Below are positions 50,401-60,700 of a DNA stretch of 64,000 bases, one piece after another (position 1 is the first letter of the stretch; every line of letters starts with the position of its first letter). The notes under the pieces are model-generated. The model was not told the origin of the DNA and ran no database searches. It saw only the letters and a list, made by a program, of their open reading frames with translations. The stretch is taken from contig JAXGGA010002062.1 in assembly GCA_038373865.1 (NCBI GenBank), forward strand, positions 62,001 to 126,000, written 5' to 3'. This stretch comes from Uloborus plumipes (Eukaryota; Arthropoda; Arachnida; Araneae; Uloboridae). The translations under genes were made by a program, and so were the position numbers.

Positions 50401-52727
50401 GGAGAACATTTGACACTGCTTTTGAGGCGCATATGGATAGTCTAAATGTGCCCCTTATGTTATATAGCTATAAGTTATTACAAAAAAAAAAAATAATAAG
50501 GGAATAAAGCACCTAAAATAATTCCTAAATAACTAGCAAATACTCACTCTTTGTTTGAATATAAGCGGTGTAGTTGTGTTTGAATGTAAGTATGGAAGTC
50601 ACTATATCTTCATAAGTGAAATGAAGAAAAAAAAAATCATCTTCATAACTTATAAAATCATTTTTACTAAGTACAGTATGGATTGTTTTATATTCAAGCT
50701 GGAATTATTGCATTGAACTTTACAGGAGCTTTAAAAAGTTTCCTAACACGTGGAGAAATAATAGAATAGCTGGTATCAACAGAAGGAAGACAAATAGCTA
50801 TATAAGGCATGTCCAAACCTTTACCTTTAAAAATAAAGGATAAGAATTTTCTCCAGGTTCTTTAATATAGAAAATAGTGATGCATTAAAAAAAAAGGTTT
50901 AGGTACTATGGCTTAATACAAGTTCATTCCAAGCAGGCTTCTAAATTTGGATGAATCTTGAATCTCAGCATTTGTTCCCATGTACATAAGTAATTTCTGA
51001 AAGTGCCAAAAAAAAAAAAAAAAAAAAAAAACAGGTCAGTCAAGTGGTTTTGGAAGAATGAAGTGCGTTTCCAATTCATAATAATTCAGGCCATTTATCT
51101 TTGCCATTTTAAATAATTACCATTGTTTTATTTATGGTGTCTAAATGTGCCCCAAGCATATCGAAATGAACCCCATGTTGGGGCACATTTAGACAATTTA
51201 TGTTATTTTTTTTTACATTTGAGCATACACAGTTGATGGGATTAGGTGTAAGATAATAGTAAAGTTTTGATATAATAAAATGCAAATGGTTATTTTTTTG
51301 TATGAAATAAAAAAAGTTCATTTGTGGCTGGCTCCCTCTCCCTTACTATTATAAACTTTGTTTTGGTGTGAGATCTTATACTGTCGTCCCCGCTTAATCG
51401 GGTAACAGATAAACGAATACCCCGCTTATACGAATAAAATATTCTGGAACCGAATATTTCCCATACCCTTGACGCAATGTTAAAGATCCTTGCTTAATCA
51501 AATACCCTGCTTAATCGAATAATATTTCTTGGAACCAACAGTATTTGTTTAAGCGGGGCCGACAGTATTTCCAAATGACAACATTTTTCTAAAGAGTTGT
51601 TACTTGTAACAGGTGATTTATATCACTGATTGGGGACAATAGTGGCACTTTGCAGAAAAAGTCCCCCCCCCCTAAAAAAATCTAATCTATTGTAGGGTTG
51701 TTGTTTCTAGCCCTGTTAGGCTAATATATTGTCAATTACGTAACGTTTTACTAATAGTTTGTGCCCATCAAAATACTATCATCCACTGCATATAATTTAG
51801 TACCTTTTCCTTTTCTATAGCCTAAGAGAAAACTTTCTTCCATGTAATGAACATTTCTTATGATAAATGGCCAGTTTTTTACTTATGTACAAAAAGATTT
51901 AATTTCTGTAGTCGCAAATTTTGTAGTGTGTTCAATTTTGGGATTATGATTTCTTAAATTGTTGCTTTCATTTTAAAGTATTACCAACTAAATTCTTCTC
52001 TGTCGTTTTATTGCAGTCAGTTCTTTAAAGTCAGCTCTAATTTTTATTCAACCAACTATTGGGAATATTCCTGAGTGCAACGTTTCCCACACTTTTCATG
52101 TTGTTGGTCTTTTACTGTAATTATTTAGTCTTAATAGTCAAATCATGTATGACTATAGTAGTACAAGTACTGAGTTTTATTTTTATGTTTGTTTAAAAAG
52201 TTTGATCAAAAATGTGGGAAAAATGTTCAGTTTTTGAGTGTTTTTTTTTCTAAGAATTGTTAGGGGGAAATTTTCGGAAATTCTGCCCCATATAAATTAA
52301 TCCCCAATTTTTAACCTCATTTTTTATACTGTATTTTGCGGCTTATATGTGAGAATGTATGGTAGTTCTTTTATAGAAAAGCATGTAATCACTTGAACTC
52401 CCTTTAAAAAATTTAGCTCTTAGCTTGGGCCATTGTTTTAATACTCAAATCATCAATTCTGCTCATAATTCTTCAAAATTTAGTTTGAAAATTACTTTGT
52501 AGATTACTGGCGAGCCTCTGATTAAAAGGTCAGATGACACTGCGGAAACACTTAAGAAACGCCTGGCTACATACCACCAGCAGACATCGCCCCTGGTTGA
52601 TTATTACCGAAAAAAAGGGATCCATACTCGTATTGATGCATCTTTAGACGCTAATAGAGTATTTCAAGACATCTATAGGACGTTTCTTAATGCCAAATCC
52701 AAGGACAAAATCCTGTTCTTAGGGTAA
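41354..52727 (+). CDS. AK2: Adenylate kinase 2, complete gene, 5 coding exons
   Basis: The joined exons are 41354-41470, 42618-42663, 46904-47094, 49842-50009 and 52503-52727. They keep frame through 747 nt and give 248 residues (vertebrate AK2 is about 239). AK2 catalyses ATP + AMP to 2 ADP in the mitochondrial intermembrane space. The P-loop [10 protein letters not shown] is at 30-39. The AMP-binding region [15 protein letters not shown] starts at 55, and [11 protein letters not shown] at 107. [20 protein letters not shown], the start of the lid, is at 145, followed by [12 protein letters not shown] at 175. The start is preceded by a strong acceptor at 41346, so a 5' UTR intron is likely. 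No promoter could be assigned. Introns 2 and 3 hold many MITEs. Confidence 0.96.
41471..42617 (+). other. AK2 intron 1
   Basis: GTAAGT donor, TTAATAG acceptor. The segment 42240-42420 is a diverged match to 52205-52370 (AAAAATTGGGAAAATGTTCA type). Nothing else recognised. Confidence 0.55.
42618..42663 (+). CDS. AK2: AK2 exon 2 (residues 40-55)
   Basis: Encodes [16 protein letters not shown], matching [18 protein letters not shown] of vertebrate AK2. A short 46-base exon with exit after one base of Gly. Confidence 0.95.
43160..43988. mobile_element. Candidate hAT-like element with ATCGATGTTT-rich ends
   Basis: AGAGGTGCGACTTCAATG at the left faces the complement of GGGGTTATGCGACATCAATG at the right. 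Many ACATCGA/TCGATGTT motifs lie near both ends, as in hAT subterminal binding arrays. No target duplication was found, so limits are approximate. A piggyBac-like MITE (43306-43534) is nested in it. Confidence 0.6.
43306..43534. mobile_element. piggyBac-like MITE, 229 bp
   Basis: Ends ACCTTTAACTGTCATGCC and complement CTCTTTAACTGTCAAG, flanked by TTAA at 43302-43305 and 43535-43538. Inside, CTCGGG motifs repeat. An open frame continuing past it is not convincing. Confidence 0.78.
44534..44960 (-). mobile_element. CAGGCCC MITE copy, split by a 255-bp insertion
   Basis: The end TAGGC (44534-44538) resumes after the inserted element as CCCCTCATTTCAAG, and the MITE runs to ...GGCGGACCTG at 44960. 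The flanks GCAAAGTA (44526-44533) and ACATAGTA (44961-44968) agree at 6 of 8 bases. Inside is ACCACACCCACTTATATG, then TAAATACATTGATTTC, the reverse of the 35497 copy. Confidence 0.7.
44539..44793. mobile_element. hAT-like MITE, 255 bp
   Basis: Ends AGGGACCGCGCGAAGC and complement AGGGACCGTGCTAAGG, with the perfect 8-bp duplication GTATAGGC at 44531-44538 and 44794-44801. It contains three TTTGGCTAA motifs. A partial relative lies at 40675-40873. Confidence 0.87.
45069..45470. mobile_element. pogo/Tigger-like MITE, 402 bp
   Basis: Ends CAGTACAGAACCTTTTATCC and complement CAGTAGAGAACCAATTATCC, flanked by TA at 45067-45068 and 45471-45472. The open frame across it (45218-45631) runs out of the element and matches no family I know. 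Confidence 0.85.
45612..45814. mobile_element. mariner-type MITE, 203 bp
   Basis: Ends CCGTAAAATCCCAAAAGTAA and complement CTGTAAAATCCTGAAAATAC, flanked by TA at 45610-45611 and 45815-45816. Internal C tracts at 45727-45737 and G tracts at 45784-45795 mirror each other. Confidence 0.83.
45841..46768 (-). repeat. tRNA-type SINE on the minus strand, split by a hAT element
   Basis: On the minus strand, GTGGCCCGATCGGCAAGG and then GTGTCGGACTC (about 46740-46765) look like a tRNA acceptor/A-box region. GGGTTCCAGGCTTGATCC (about 46708-46726) looks like a B box at the normal spacing. The body continues to 46649, is interrupted by 45978-46640, and resumes at 45977-45841. The stem pairing is too poor for a working tRNA, so a SINE head is the better reading. 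The 3' limit is uncertain because no tail is obvious. Confidence 0.6.
45978..46640. mobile_element. hAT-like element, 663 bp, inserted in the SINE
   Basis: Ends AAGGGTTGGCCTTTTTCCCG and complement CAGGGTTGGCAAGATTTTTC share further blocks (TTTTTCCCA, TGGTAAATAC/CAGTAAATAT). Flanks CTTAGTAA (45970-45977) and CTTTGTAA (46641-46648) differ at one base. No coding capacity. Confidence 0.8.
46904..47094 (+). CDS. AK2: AK2 exon 3 (residues 55-118)
   Basis: Encodes [20 protein letters not shown], then [16 protein letters not shown] and [17 protein letters not shown], the AMP-binding and core segments. The exit is the donor GTACTT, weaker than consensus. The next exon joins in phase. Confidence 0.96.
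47352..48043. mobile_element. CAGGGGTGATTGTG element, 692 bp, 6-bp TSD
   Basis: Ends CAGGGGTGATTGTGTTCCGG and complement CAGGGGTGATTGTGAGTTCA (14 identical bases). The perfect duplication ATGAAT lies at 47346-47351 and 48044-48049. Subterminal repeats of GGTATTTT and CCGG follow. The interior has the TTTGCATCCGGTATAAGAAA block also found in copy B at 26460. Confidence 0.85.
48050..49841 (+). other. AK2 intron 3, distal part
   Basis: 48590-48905 is less AT-rich with open frames on both strands, but none matches a family I know. GTCGAGCTACTGAAGTTCCA at 49018-49037 reads in reverse as a pogo/Tigger-type end without a visible partner. The rest is AT-rich. Confidence 0.4.
49842..50009 (+). CDS. 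AK2: AK2 exon 4 (residues 119-174)
   Basis: Encodes [20 protein letters not shown], then [20 protein letters not shown], then [10 protein letters not shown]. It aligns with vertebrate LDDLMEKRKEKLDSVIEF and [20 protein letters not shown]. Both borders are in phase 0. Confidence 0.96.
50010..52502 (+). other. AK2 intron 4
   Basis: Holds a pogo-like MITE (51381-51565), a 24-A tract at 51008-51031 and a diverged repeat at 52205-52370 also seen at 42240. The remainder is AT-rich with nothing recognised. Confidence 0.6.
51381..51565. mobile_element. pogo/Tigger-like MITE, 185 bp
   Basis: Ends CTGTCGTCCCCGCTTAATCG and complement CTGTCGGCCCCGCTTAAACA, with TA at 51379-51380 and 51566-51567. Internal repeats of CCGCTTAATCGAATA and GGAACCGAATATT occur. 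Sister of 40876-41022. Confidence 0.88.
52503..52727 (+). CDS. AK2: AK2 exon 5, last coding exon (residues 175-248)
   Basis: Encodes [20 protein letters not shown], then [20 protein letters not shown] and an end in [14 protein letters not shown] with TAA at 52725-52727. It matches ITGEPLIRRSDDN and the C terminus ending DLVMFI. G|GTAAAC at the stop also looks like a splice donor. Its third positions are noticeably more GC-rich than in the other exons. Confidence 0.94.
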   Translation: MTGEPLIKRSDDTAETLKKRLATYHQQTSPLVDYYRKKGIHTRIDASLDANRVFQDIYRTFLNAKSKDKILFLG

Positions 52728-53411
52728 ACAAGTTTACATAAACCAACCAAATAGGTTTTTGCAATTGAAAATTTTTTGCTCTATTGAAAGCAGTTGATTA
52801 TTTTAATATTATGAGTAAGAATATTAGTTCCATTCTTGGGCTGCAAATTGTGATATAAAAATGATGATTGCAGAATGATTAACATTTAATGGTTTTACTA
52901 ATTATGTGATTGTAGGTTATAAGATTTTTAGGTGAGCTGTAATGTAAAGAAAATCCTCATATTCTTTGAAAAGTTTAAGAACATGTATAAAAGATCTTAT
53001 AACATACCTGAAAGATGAAAAATCATGTCTGTTATTCCATAATTAAAATTATTTTGTACTGTTGATTTTTACCACTACCATCAATGTGTGTCTGTTTTAA
53101 AGATTCATTTTTCACTGCAACAGTTGAAGTGTCAGTTTTTGATTTTAATTAACTTTTCATAGCAAATTTTTAAATAACAGCAATATTCTAGCAGTTTTTT
53201 TTTTTTCTGGTTTGATTTTGAGTAAGAGACATGCATAAAATAATAGCGTTTGAAAAATAATCATACAACAAAAAGTTTTATATTTATGAGATTGTCAATA
53301 TCTAGCACGTTTTTGTTTTTCTTATAAAATGTATAAGTTCATTTTTGAATTTTAAAAACTTTAAACTGCATTGGTGAACATCATTTGAAAAATGCTTTTA
53401 ATTCAGGAAAA
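52728..53411 (+). other. Probable AK2 3' UTR and flank
   Basis: AT-rich sequence without repeat ends. The first AATAAA outside a transposon is at 54155-54160, beyond the hAT MITE at 53420, so the UTR may contain that MITE or use a non-canonical signal. Confidence 0.4.
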
Positions 53412-53419
53412 TCTATTCT

Positions 53420-53816
53420 CAGAGCTGCCAACTGCTATGAAAAAATCGTATTTTTTAGGAACTACGACATTACAAAAATGCATTCAAATGTAAGATTTCC
53501 CTTTTTTTTTTGGTATTGCAGAAAGCATTTTAAACATTACGAATAAAATCATTATTCTAACCATCTATATAATATTGTTTTTGTGATTAAGAAGGTTGAA
53601 AACTCTTGTCACCAATGAACGATATTAATTTATCATATTAAGTCACAAAAAAATTAAATATTATTTCAAAATAATTTATTATTTGCCCTAGTGTAAATTT
53701 AAACGGAAGTTATTCACTCTGTGTGTTATATGTTATTAGATGTGCAGTTTAACCCCCCCCCCCCCTCCCGTGCAAAGCTCCGCTATGAATTTAAATTTCT
53801 ACAGTTGGCAGCTCTG
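53420..53816. mobile_element. hAT MITE, 397 bp
   Basis: Ends CAGAGCTGCCAACTGCTATG and complement CAGAGCTGCCAACTGTAGAA, with the perfect 8-bp duplication TCTATTCT at 53412-53419 and 53817-53824. No coding capacity. Confidence 0.92.
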
Positions 53817-54179
53817 TCTATTCTGCAACAAGTACAATATTTTTAAAGAATACCCGAGGCATTAACAAAAAAATCAAGTATGACAGATGTAATTTTATCT
53901 TTTAAAGGAATAATCGGTTTTGTATGCAGCCTACGTTTTTAACCAATGAATTGTAAAGTCATGAACTGTTGAGACTTATTGAAATTTTTTGTTTTTGTTC
54001 TTTTCACTTTTAGAAACTCAATTTGTTTCCGACTAACTCTTATTCTTAATTGACGTATTTCATTTGAACCATGACATACTTGGTTGAAGTTGTGTAGCTG
54101 ATAGTGCAACTATATGACTTGTAAAATTTTAACTATATCATTTAAATGTTATTCAATAAAAAGATGAAAGTCTTATTAA

Positions 54180-54691
54180 CCCATTAATGCCTAGCGTCCT
54201 TTTTTAGGGACGGTCCAAAAAAAGGTCTGAATTTCTCCAAAATGAACATTTCAACCAAATAATAGTGTTCAATTAGTACCTTGGTATTGTTTCAATTCGT
54301 TATTAACAGATTGCAGCACATAACCATTGTAAAGTGTGTTCTGTAGCAGTTTTAATATGATCTTTATCAAAAATGACATCGTTCACAATCTCAAGAAAAA
54401 AAGCAATGTTTTCAAAGTTATTCCCAGCTTCCCAGTTTATGTTAATTGCTGATTTTATTTCTTCTTATAAAATGTCTTTTTAAATATTATATCGTAGGCA
54501 GAAAAAATTTTTCGTAAAAAAAATATTTACCCACTGGGGTCTATCGTAACTTTTAAGGGTCGATTTTTCTTTCCTTAATAAAAAAAATTTTACATGATAT
54601 TTTTAAAATTATTTTTTCTGTCCATTAAACACTGTTTGTAGCCAGTATACAAAATATCTTAGGGGGAAAAAAATGTCAGGCATTAATAGGG
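54180..54691. mobile_element. Probable piggyBac-like MITE, 512 bp
   Basis: TTAA (54176-54179) precedes CCCATTAATGCCTAGCG. The right end is the complement of CCCTATTAATGCCTGACA. The base group after the right end is AAGA instead of TTAA, so that duplication has mutated or the end is slightly off. Confidence 0.62.
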
Positions 54692-56019
54692 AAGAGCAAG
54701 GTAAAAATTTTAAGAATACTTTAAACTTTTATAAATAAAGTTAATTTTAGAAATGTTTCACAAGCAGTTCTGATGGCTTTCAGTGCATATTTTATTTTTC
54801 GTACCTTCTCTCTGTACACTTAGTAGCACTTTAATATTAATTGTTATTACATAGCAATAGCATTTGCTGTTGATTATATGTTTTATTTAACTACAATAAG
54901 TGTGCATACGTATTTTGTTGTGAATTTTGATCTGCTGTATAGATATTTTGCTCACCTAACCCTAAAATTTTTTATTAATTTCATTTATTGTAATGAATTG
55001 CTTCAATCATTCTACAAGGCTTTGTTGCCAAATTTTTAATTGTAGAATTTTTTGCACAATATATTCAATGACAAAATGTAAATTTTTCTAACATATCATG
55101 TATTAAACTTGAGATTTTCTTTTTGAAATGTTTTCTATTTCTTGGAGTCATTTTATATATTAAAGATGACATATCTCATGGGTAAGTTCCTACAATCTAC
55201 TACTCAAATTGAAGAAACATTGTTTTTACCTTTTTTTAAAATAAATCTGAAGATTTTGGAAAAAAATGTGATGATTTTTTTCTCCTTTTTATTTATTTAT
55301 TCATTTTTCTGATTCACACAATTATTGCTTTTTGTATATCAAACAGGGTTTCCAATGAGACTCGAAACCTTTTTAAAGGCCTTTTTTTCTAGTATTGTTT
55401 CTAGGGAACCTAATATTTAGTAGTCAAAAAACCCGTTTTTTTAGCATTTGGGTCATTTTGGGTCAAATCAACAAGACATTCAACCTAAACATCTTGGATT
55501 TTCAGAATGGTTCTTTTAGAAAACTTACTCTTTGACATCTGAAATTTATAAACCTACAAAAAAAAAAAAAAAAAATCATAATTGAAGGCGTAATTATATA
55601 ATTTTTTTTTTTTTAATTTAGGGGCAGGGTTGAGGCATACTTTCATTACAAATGTGGCTCTGAAACAAAACAAAGTGGTGTTTCAACACAGTTCTCAGCA
55701 ATTCGGCAAATTCACCGATTACATTAAATTTCATGCCAAAAAACATTTGCAAAGGTAATAGATTTTTTCTTTTGCAGCTTTGAATTTGTGGCAGGGGACT
55801 GTTTGAAAAAACTCCGGACAGAACTTATATGATAATATTAAGTTTTAGAAATACGTAATTAGAGCTTATTTCATAAAAAATATAGTTGCATTCTTTTTTT
55901 AGATATTAATTGCCAAATTTATGTAGTGTTAATAGGTTTGTTCGAAATAATCTTTAAGTGTTAGATGCATTTACTATTTAAAGCCCTTAGTTTGTACAGA
56001 TTAAAAATATCGGACATAT
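54692..56019. other. Intergenic stretch downstream of AK2
   Basis: AT-rich with A and T tracts (for example 55558-55576). I recognise no gene or paired repeat ends. Confidence 0.55.
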
Positions 56020-56276
56020 TACAACACTGTAAACTCTCAATTATCCGCGAGGGTCTCCGGAAAAAAAACTTAGTTTACTTTAATCTTGTAGTGCAAAAAT
56101 TTTTCCTCAAAAACACAGGTCTGAAAACCATTTGTCCCAGAATGTTTTCCCTTTCCACGACACACGAAACGACTCGACAATGTGCTGAAGGATTATTTCG
56201 ATATTTAGAGGAGCGAGATGAAGACGCGAAGTTAGCTGAAAAACTAATCTTGGAAACCGTACAATTAAGAATAAGG
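56020..56276 (+). pseudogene. Possible pogo/Tigger-type transposon remnant with an ORF tail
   Basis: ACTGTAAACTCTCAATTATC followed by CGCGAGGGT has the form of a pogo-type end. An open frame then reads ETTRQCAEGLFRYLEERDED then AKLAEKLILETVQLRIR, resembling the C-terminal helical end of pogo/Tigger-like transposases. A hAT insertion (56277-61420) cuts the frame. Across the removed insertion it would end one codon later: ACA then TAG at 61429-61434. Family assignment is tentative. Confidence 0.45.
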
Positions 56277-56846
56277 CAGTGGCGTAGCTAGCAAGAGTGT
56301 CACCCCGGGCGATAATTTGTGAAGTGTAAAAGCAGTGGCGTATAATGAAATTCTACGCTAACGAATTTACCTTAAATGACAAATATATAAAAGCTTTCTT
56401 GAAAAACCGGCATGATACGCATATCTGTGCTTGAAAAAGATTTTAAGCAGGGGGTCCGGGGGAAAAATTTTGAAGCAGATATATATAAAATTCTGCAATC
56501 TGAGGCCTTTTAAGGGTTAATTGGGACAAAAAAATATCCAGAAAAAATAGGCAAAGATTTATGCATATTTTCAAGAAAAGATAAATCTTTTGGGTCAATA
56601 AATGGCTGACTTGAATCGACAGAGGAAGAGCAAAGGAGGAAAAAGATAACCCATTATCACTTGCTGACACTGACTTTCAGTATAGATTTTGATCATTTTC
56701 TGATCCACACATTAAAATGTAAAATAGCTAATCGTAAAAAAATGCATTAAATTCTTGCATAGAAATGTTGTACAGATTCAGAAATCTAGTGACGAGAGTA
56801 ACATCCTAGCTTTTATGTCAATTCCTACTTTACATGTAATTAGAAG

Positions 56847-57508
56847 CAAGGACATAGCTAGGGGGGTGCAGCTGCCACCCCCCTAGATCAGAGCCAATAG
56901 AAGGTCACTGTGACCTCCCATTGTTTTGTTCTTTTAGAAATATTTTATACCATCCGTTTAAGGTGTGCATGACTGAATAAAGTAGTTTCTTTGAGTTCAA
57001 AATTTCTTCCTTTTTTTGTGCAAATAGAATTCAAGCACTTTTTTCTCTTTCTTTCTTGCTTTTTTCTTTTTGTTTTTATTGAAAAATTTGACTTTTATAC
57101 TAATTTTTGGGAACTTTATATAAACTGCGTTATTACATCTAGCATTGATTACTTTTCAGAAAATGATAGTAAGCTTGCCTGTTTTTGAGGAGAAAATTTT
57201 TAATTTACCGAATGAAACTCTGAACATTACTGAATGATTAAAAAATAAATAAAATACAAGAATGCATACTTATCTATGTCTACCAAAAGAGACGTGAGGC
57301 ATCACGAAAATAAATAAATAAATTAATTAAAGAAAAAAAAAAAAAAAATAAATAAAATAAAGAAGTTCAGCCTTGCAATACTGTCTCACTGTTTTCAAAT
57401 TTCATCAGCCAATTTGTATCGGATAAGAACTGTTTGGGAGGTCACAGTGGCCTCCTATTGGGGTACCACTGCTTGCACCCCTTAATGTGAGTCCTGGCTA
57501 CGCCCTTA
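56847..57508. mobile_element. hAT-like element, 662 bp
   Basis: Left end CAAGGACATAGCTAGGGGGG; right end the complement of TAAGGGCGTAGCCAGG, with the perfect 8-bp duplication ATTAGAAG at 56839-56846 and 57509-57516. GGTCACTGTGACCTCC near the left and GAGGTCACAGTGGCCTCC near the right form an inner inverted repeat. Confidence 0.85.
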
Positions 57509-57619
57509 ATTAGAAGTTTAATTAATCGAAGCTTTGCAGGGAATTCAAAATTGCACTAGTTATATGTAAGTGAACATATAAATCATAACGGATCTAGTGA
57601 AATTTTTTACAAACTCTTG

Positions 57620-60210
57620 AATTCATTTGGGAGTCACACCCAGCAGGGTGTCGCTCAGTGTAAACTAACCCTTCGCTCCCCCAAAATGATGCTATAGAGT
57701 TTGATTAATTATGCATAACTTAAAATACAGGGTTCCCACGGTCCTTAAAAGTCCTTAGAAACTCCTTATTTTTCATTTTGAAAAATAAGGGCCCTTAAAA
57801 GTACTTATTTTTTATTCAAGGTCCTTAAAGTTTTTTGTAAGTCCTTATTTTTCACTACTGCTAGTAATTTAATGATTTGAAATTACTAGCAAGAATTAAA
57901 AAATATATTTTTTCAACTTTTCCTTTTTACTGCATTGGGATCCTGTGTTGAAATCTAAGCATTCTTAGGGAGAATAAAGAAAACAAGAGTATGTGGGGGG
58001 GGGGGGGGGGGAGATAGTTATCTAGAAAATATCCACTCACCATTTGGAGTTTGAAAAAAATAAATACATATATATATGTGGACTAATTTGTCCTCTCGTA
58101 TTTTTCAGTCTGTAATCCATATCACAATAATTTTTTTAAAACAGTGGTGGTCAACTTAAGTCTAAAGAAGTATTGTCCTTTAAAGGTTTGTCAAATCCTT
58201 TTCCTCGCTCCTTCCGAAATGTTTTTAGAAGTAAATACTGAATTTTTCGATGAATTATTTGTCAGGCGACCAAAAAAGAAAAAAAAAAAAGAAATTGCAG
58301 GAGATTAAGCCTTAAGTATTTTTGATTCCTAATCACATTGAAAGTTTTTCTAGATAGCATCGTAAAACATGAAAACGGAAGAAAATTACTTAGAACTCTT
58401 ATTTTCACTACTGTATTCTTATTTTGTTAATACATTTTTTGCAACTATTTCTTAGAAACCAGTTTCTCAATATTAGGATAATGATGTAAGCGGCTGCATG
58501 GGCCAGCTTTGTAAGCTGTAGGCAACACTTTAATATCATGTTCTTCAACCCATGCTCCAGGCACGCATTTTGCCTTATTTGAAGGCATTATTCATCATGG
58601 CAATCAATGCAATCAAATAAAAATATTTTGTCATTAAAAATTTTAATCAATTTTCATCTGCATTGATTCAAGTAAAAATTATCGTTGACTTTCACTAATG
58701 GTTATCTTAAATGTATTGAGATTTTTGAAATAATATAACAGTAGCTCAGTTTGTTATGTTTTGTCATAATTCGAATTTTCAGCTCATCAAAGCATTTCTC
58801 AGATAGTTGAAATTTTCTTTTCACAATGTACTAATTTAGACATTTCTAGATTCCCCACTCCCCCTGCAAACGTTGCATCCAGTGGGTCATGGAAAATCAT
58901 GGATTTCAAACTCCAATTGTATCATACCTTGCATTTTGTAAAGTTTGTGTTTGAAGTATTGCATAAATCTTACGTTTATCCAAATTGTCTACATGCAATT
59001 CTTTTTAATATAAGATAATCTTCTCTGTGAAGAATTCTCCCACTTCGATTATTTTGGAAACTTTGGCATATCTGTCCTGAATTTTAGCCCCTGTATATGT
59101 AGTTTAGGAAAGTGATTAATTCACTTCCACAAAATTAATTTTTGGTCTTAATTTTACCAAAATCTGAAGTTGCATCAAATTAGAACTCCTTGCCTTGTAT
59201 TGAAATCTGTTTTAACATTTTTGTTTCCTTGAGAAAGATAGTAAATTGACCCTTTTTTTCCTCATGTTAACTTAATGTATTTGTATGTTGCATATTTTAC
59301 ACTTTTTTCTGAAAAACGCAGCCCCAAAGATTCTAGTGCATCTTGTACTCAAAGCTAGTACTTTAATGTCCAGTGTTTGATGTAAAATTGCCGCTAGCCT
59401 CGGAATTGTCATGAAGAAGAAAAAAAGTTCAGATCACAATTTTTTTATTTTGAAAATTTTTCGTTGTCTTGGTTTTTGAAATGTAATGATGAATGCTTTA
59501 AAAATATTTTTTGGGTAAAAAAATGCTTGAAAATAAAGATGTGTTTGTGTAATCCATCAAATTCATGCATATTTGATGACTAATAAATACTTTGAAGGTC
59601 CTTAATTTTTGTGAAAAAGGTCCTTAAAAAGTCCTTATTTTTCGTTTTGAAAAAGAAGTGGGAACCCTGAAATATTAGGTGGCATTTCAGAAACGGTACA
59701 TTTAAATTTTTTAAAATTGTTAAATATATTTTGGGGTCACCCTACGAAGGTTATCACGTGGTACAAACGACCCCCCTCCTACTCAGAGTTAGTTGCATAG
59801 ATTATACAAAACTGAAGAAAATTGTTGGGACATTTCTGAAAGGAAACATTGGATTGTCCAGAAGCTCTATGATACATTTTGGGTGTCACCTCCCGAAGGG
59901 TACGGGGGTGATACCCAAACCGATGGTCCCTCTTCCAAGCGATGATACGAGATTTGATAGATTGCATATAACTTTAAATATTGTGCGAAATTTCAGAAAA
60001 AACGTTTTAAATACATTTCGGGTGCTACCCCCAGAAGGGATATCTCCGGTTTGACTGTCCCCCCTGTAGCGCCTACTGCATGAATATATTCTAAAATACA
60101 TCAGGATTTAAATATTTATCTTTTCCGAACCTGTTAAATGCGTTATGGATGTCACCCCCTCACTTCCAGAAGGGTGTCTGCCGGCGCAAATGCGCTCGTA
60201 CTCTTGATAC
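57620..60210 (+). repeat. Degenerate tandem repeat, units about 128-149 bp, interrupted by copy C
   Basis: Units begin at about 57625, 59731, 59880, 60019 and 60147. Each has a (T)TTTGGG(T)GTCACCC start, an AAGGGT-type block 10-15 bases on, then an AT-rich tail (GATAGATTGCATATAACTTT in unit 3). The first unit is cut by the 57728-59669 insertion and resumes after it. The open frame 59731-60054 runs through the array and is a by-product of it. Confidence 0.7.
57728..59669. mobile_element. CAGGGTTC family copy C (5-bp TSD), 1942 bp
   Basis: Left end CAGGGTTCCCACGGTCCTTA; right end the complement of CAGGGTTCCCACTTCTTTTT. The perfect 5-bp duplication AAATA lies at 57723-57727 and 59670-59674. Both ends have repeats of AAGGTCCTTAAAAAGTCCTTA, the same design as copies A and B with a different core. 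No transposase visible. Confidence 0.9.
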
Positions 60211-60700
60211 TGGTTTCTAGGGGCGGCTCCTCACTGTGGGCCGGGCTCACCCAGGAAAAATGAAAGGAAAAAAAATATAATTTAAATGTATCGTTTTGTG
60301 TTTCAGTTCATAAAAAAAAACCATAAGGCACAAAATATATTTTAACCTTCAGCCTTCCCTCCTCTTGAACATCGCTAATACAACACGAGAAAGTTTTCTA
60401 AATCCCCTTTTAGCGCTTCGCACAGCTTTGAGAACGAATTAAGAAGGCCCGCGAGCGTTCGACTCACAGCACACCTCCGTTTTTAGCCAATCGCAATGGT
60501 TAAATTAACAAGAGCGGTGAGTGAAAACACCCCTTGTAGCTCCTGCAGAGTGGGCCCAAGCTCTTGGTGCCCAAGATTTCCCTTTGTCCCTAACCAAAGC
60601 TGTGAAGATGGAAGGAGCTCCTCACTGTGTACAGGGGCAAGCGGGGCAAAAAATGTCTGGTTCCTGTGTTAGGGAGAAAACTCTCGCTTCTTCTCATTTT
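60211..60700. other. GC-richer segment of unknown origin within 56277-61420
   Basis: GGGGCGGCTCCTCACTGTGG at 60221 and GGAGCTCCTCACTGTGTACA at 60616 are alike in the same orientation. The stretch looks like a separate old insertion, but no ends could be fixed. Confidence 0.35.

Noticed and set aside
59731..60054. 107-codon open frame as a hypothetical gene
   Set aside because: It lies entirely in the degenerate tandem repeat and its residues follow the repeat units.
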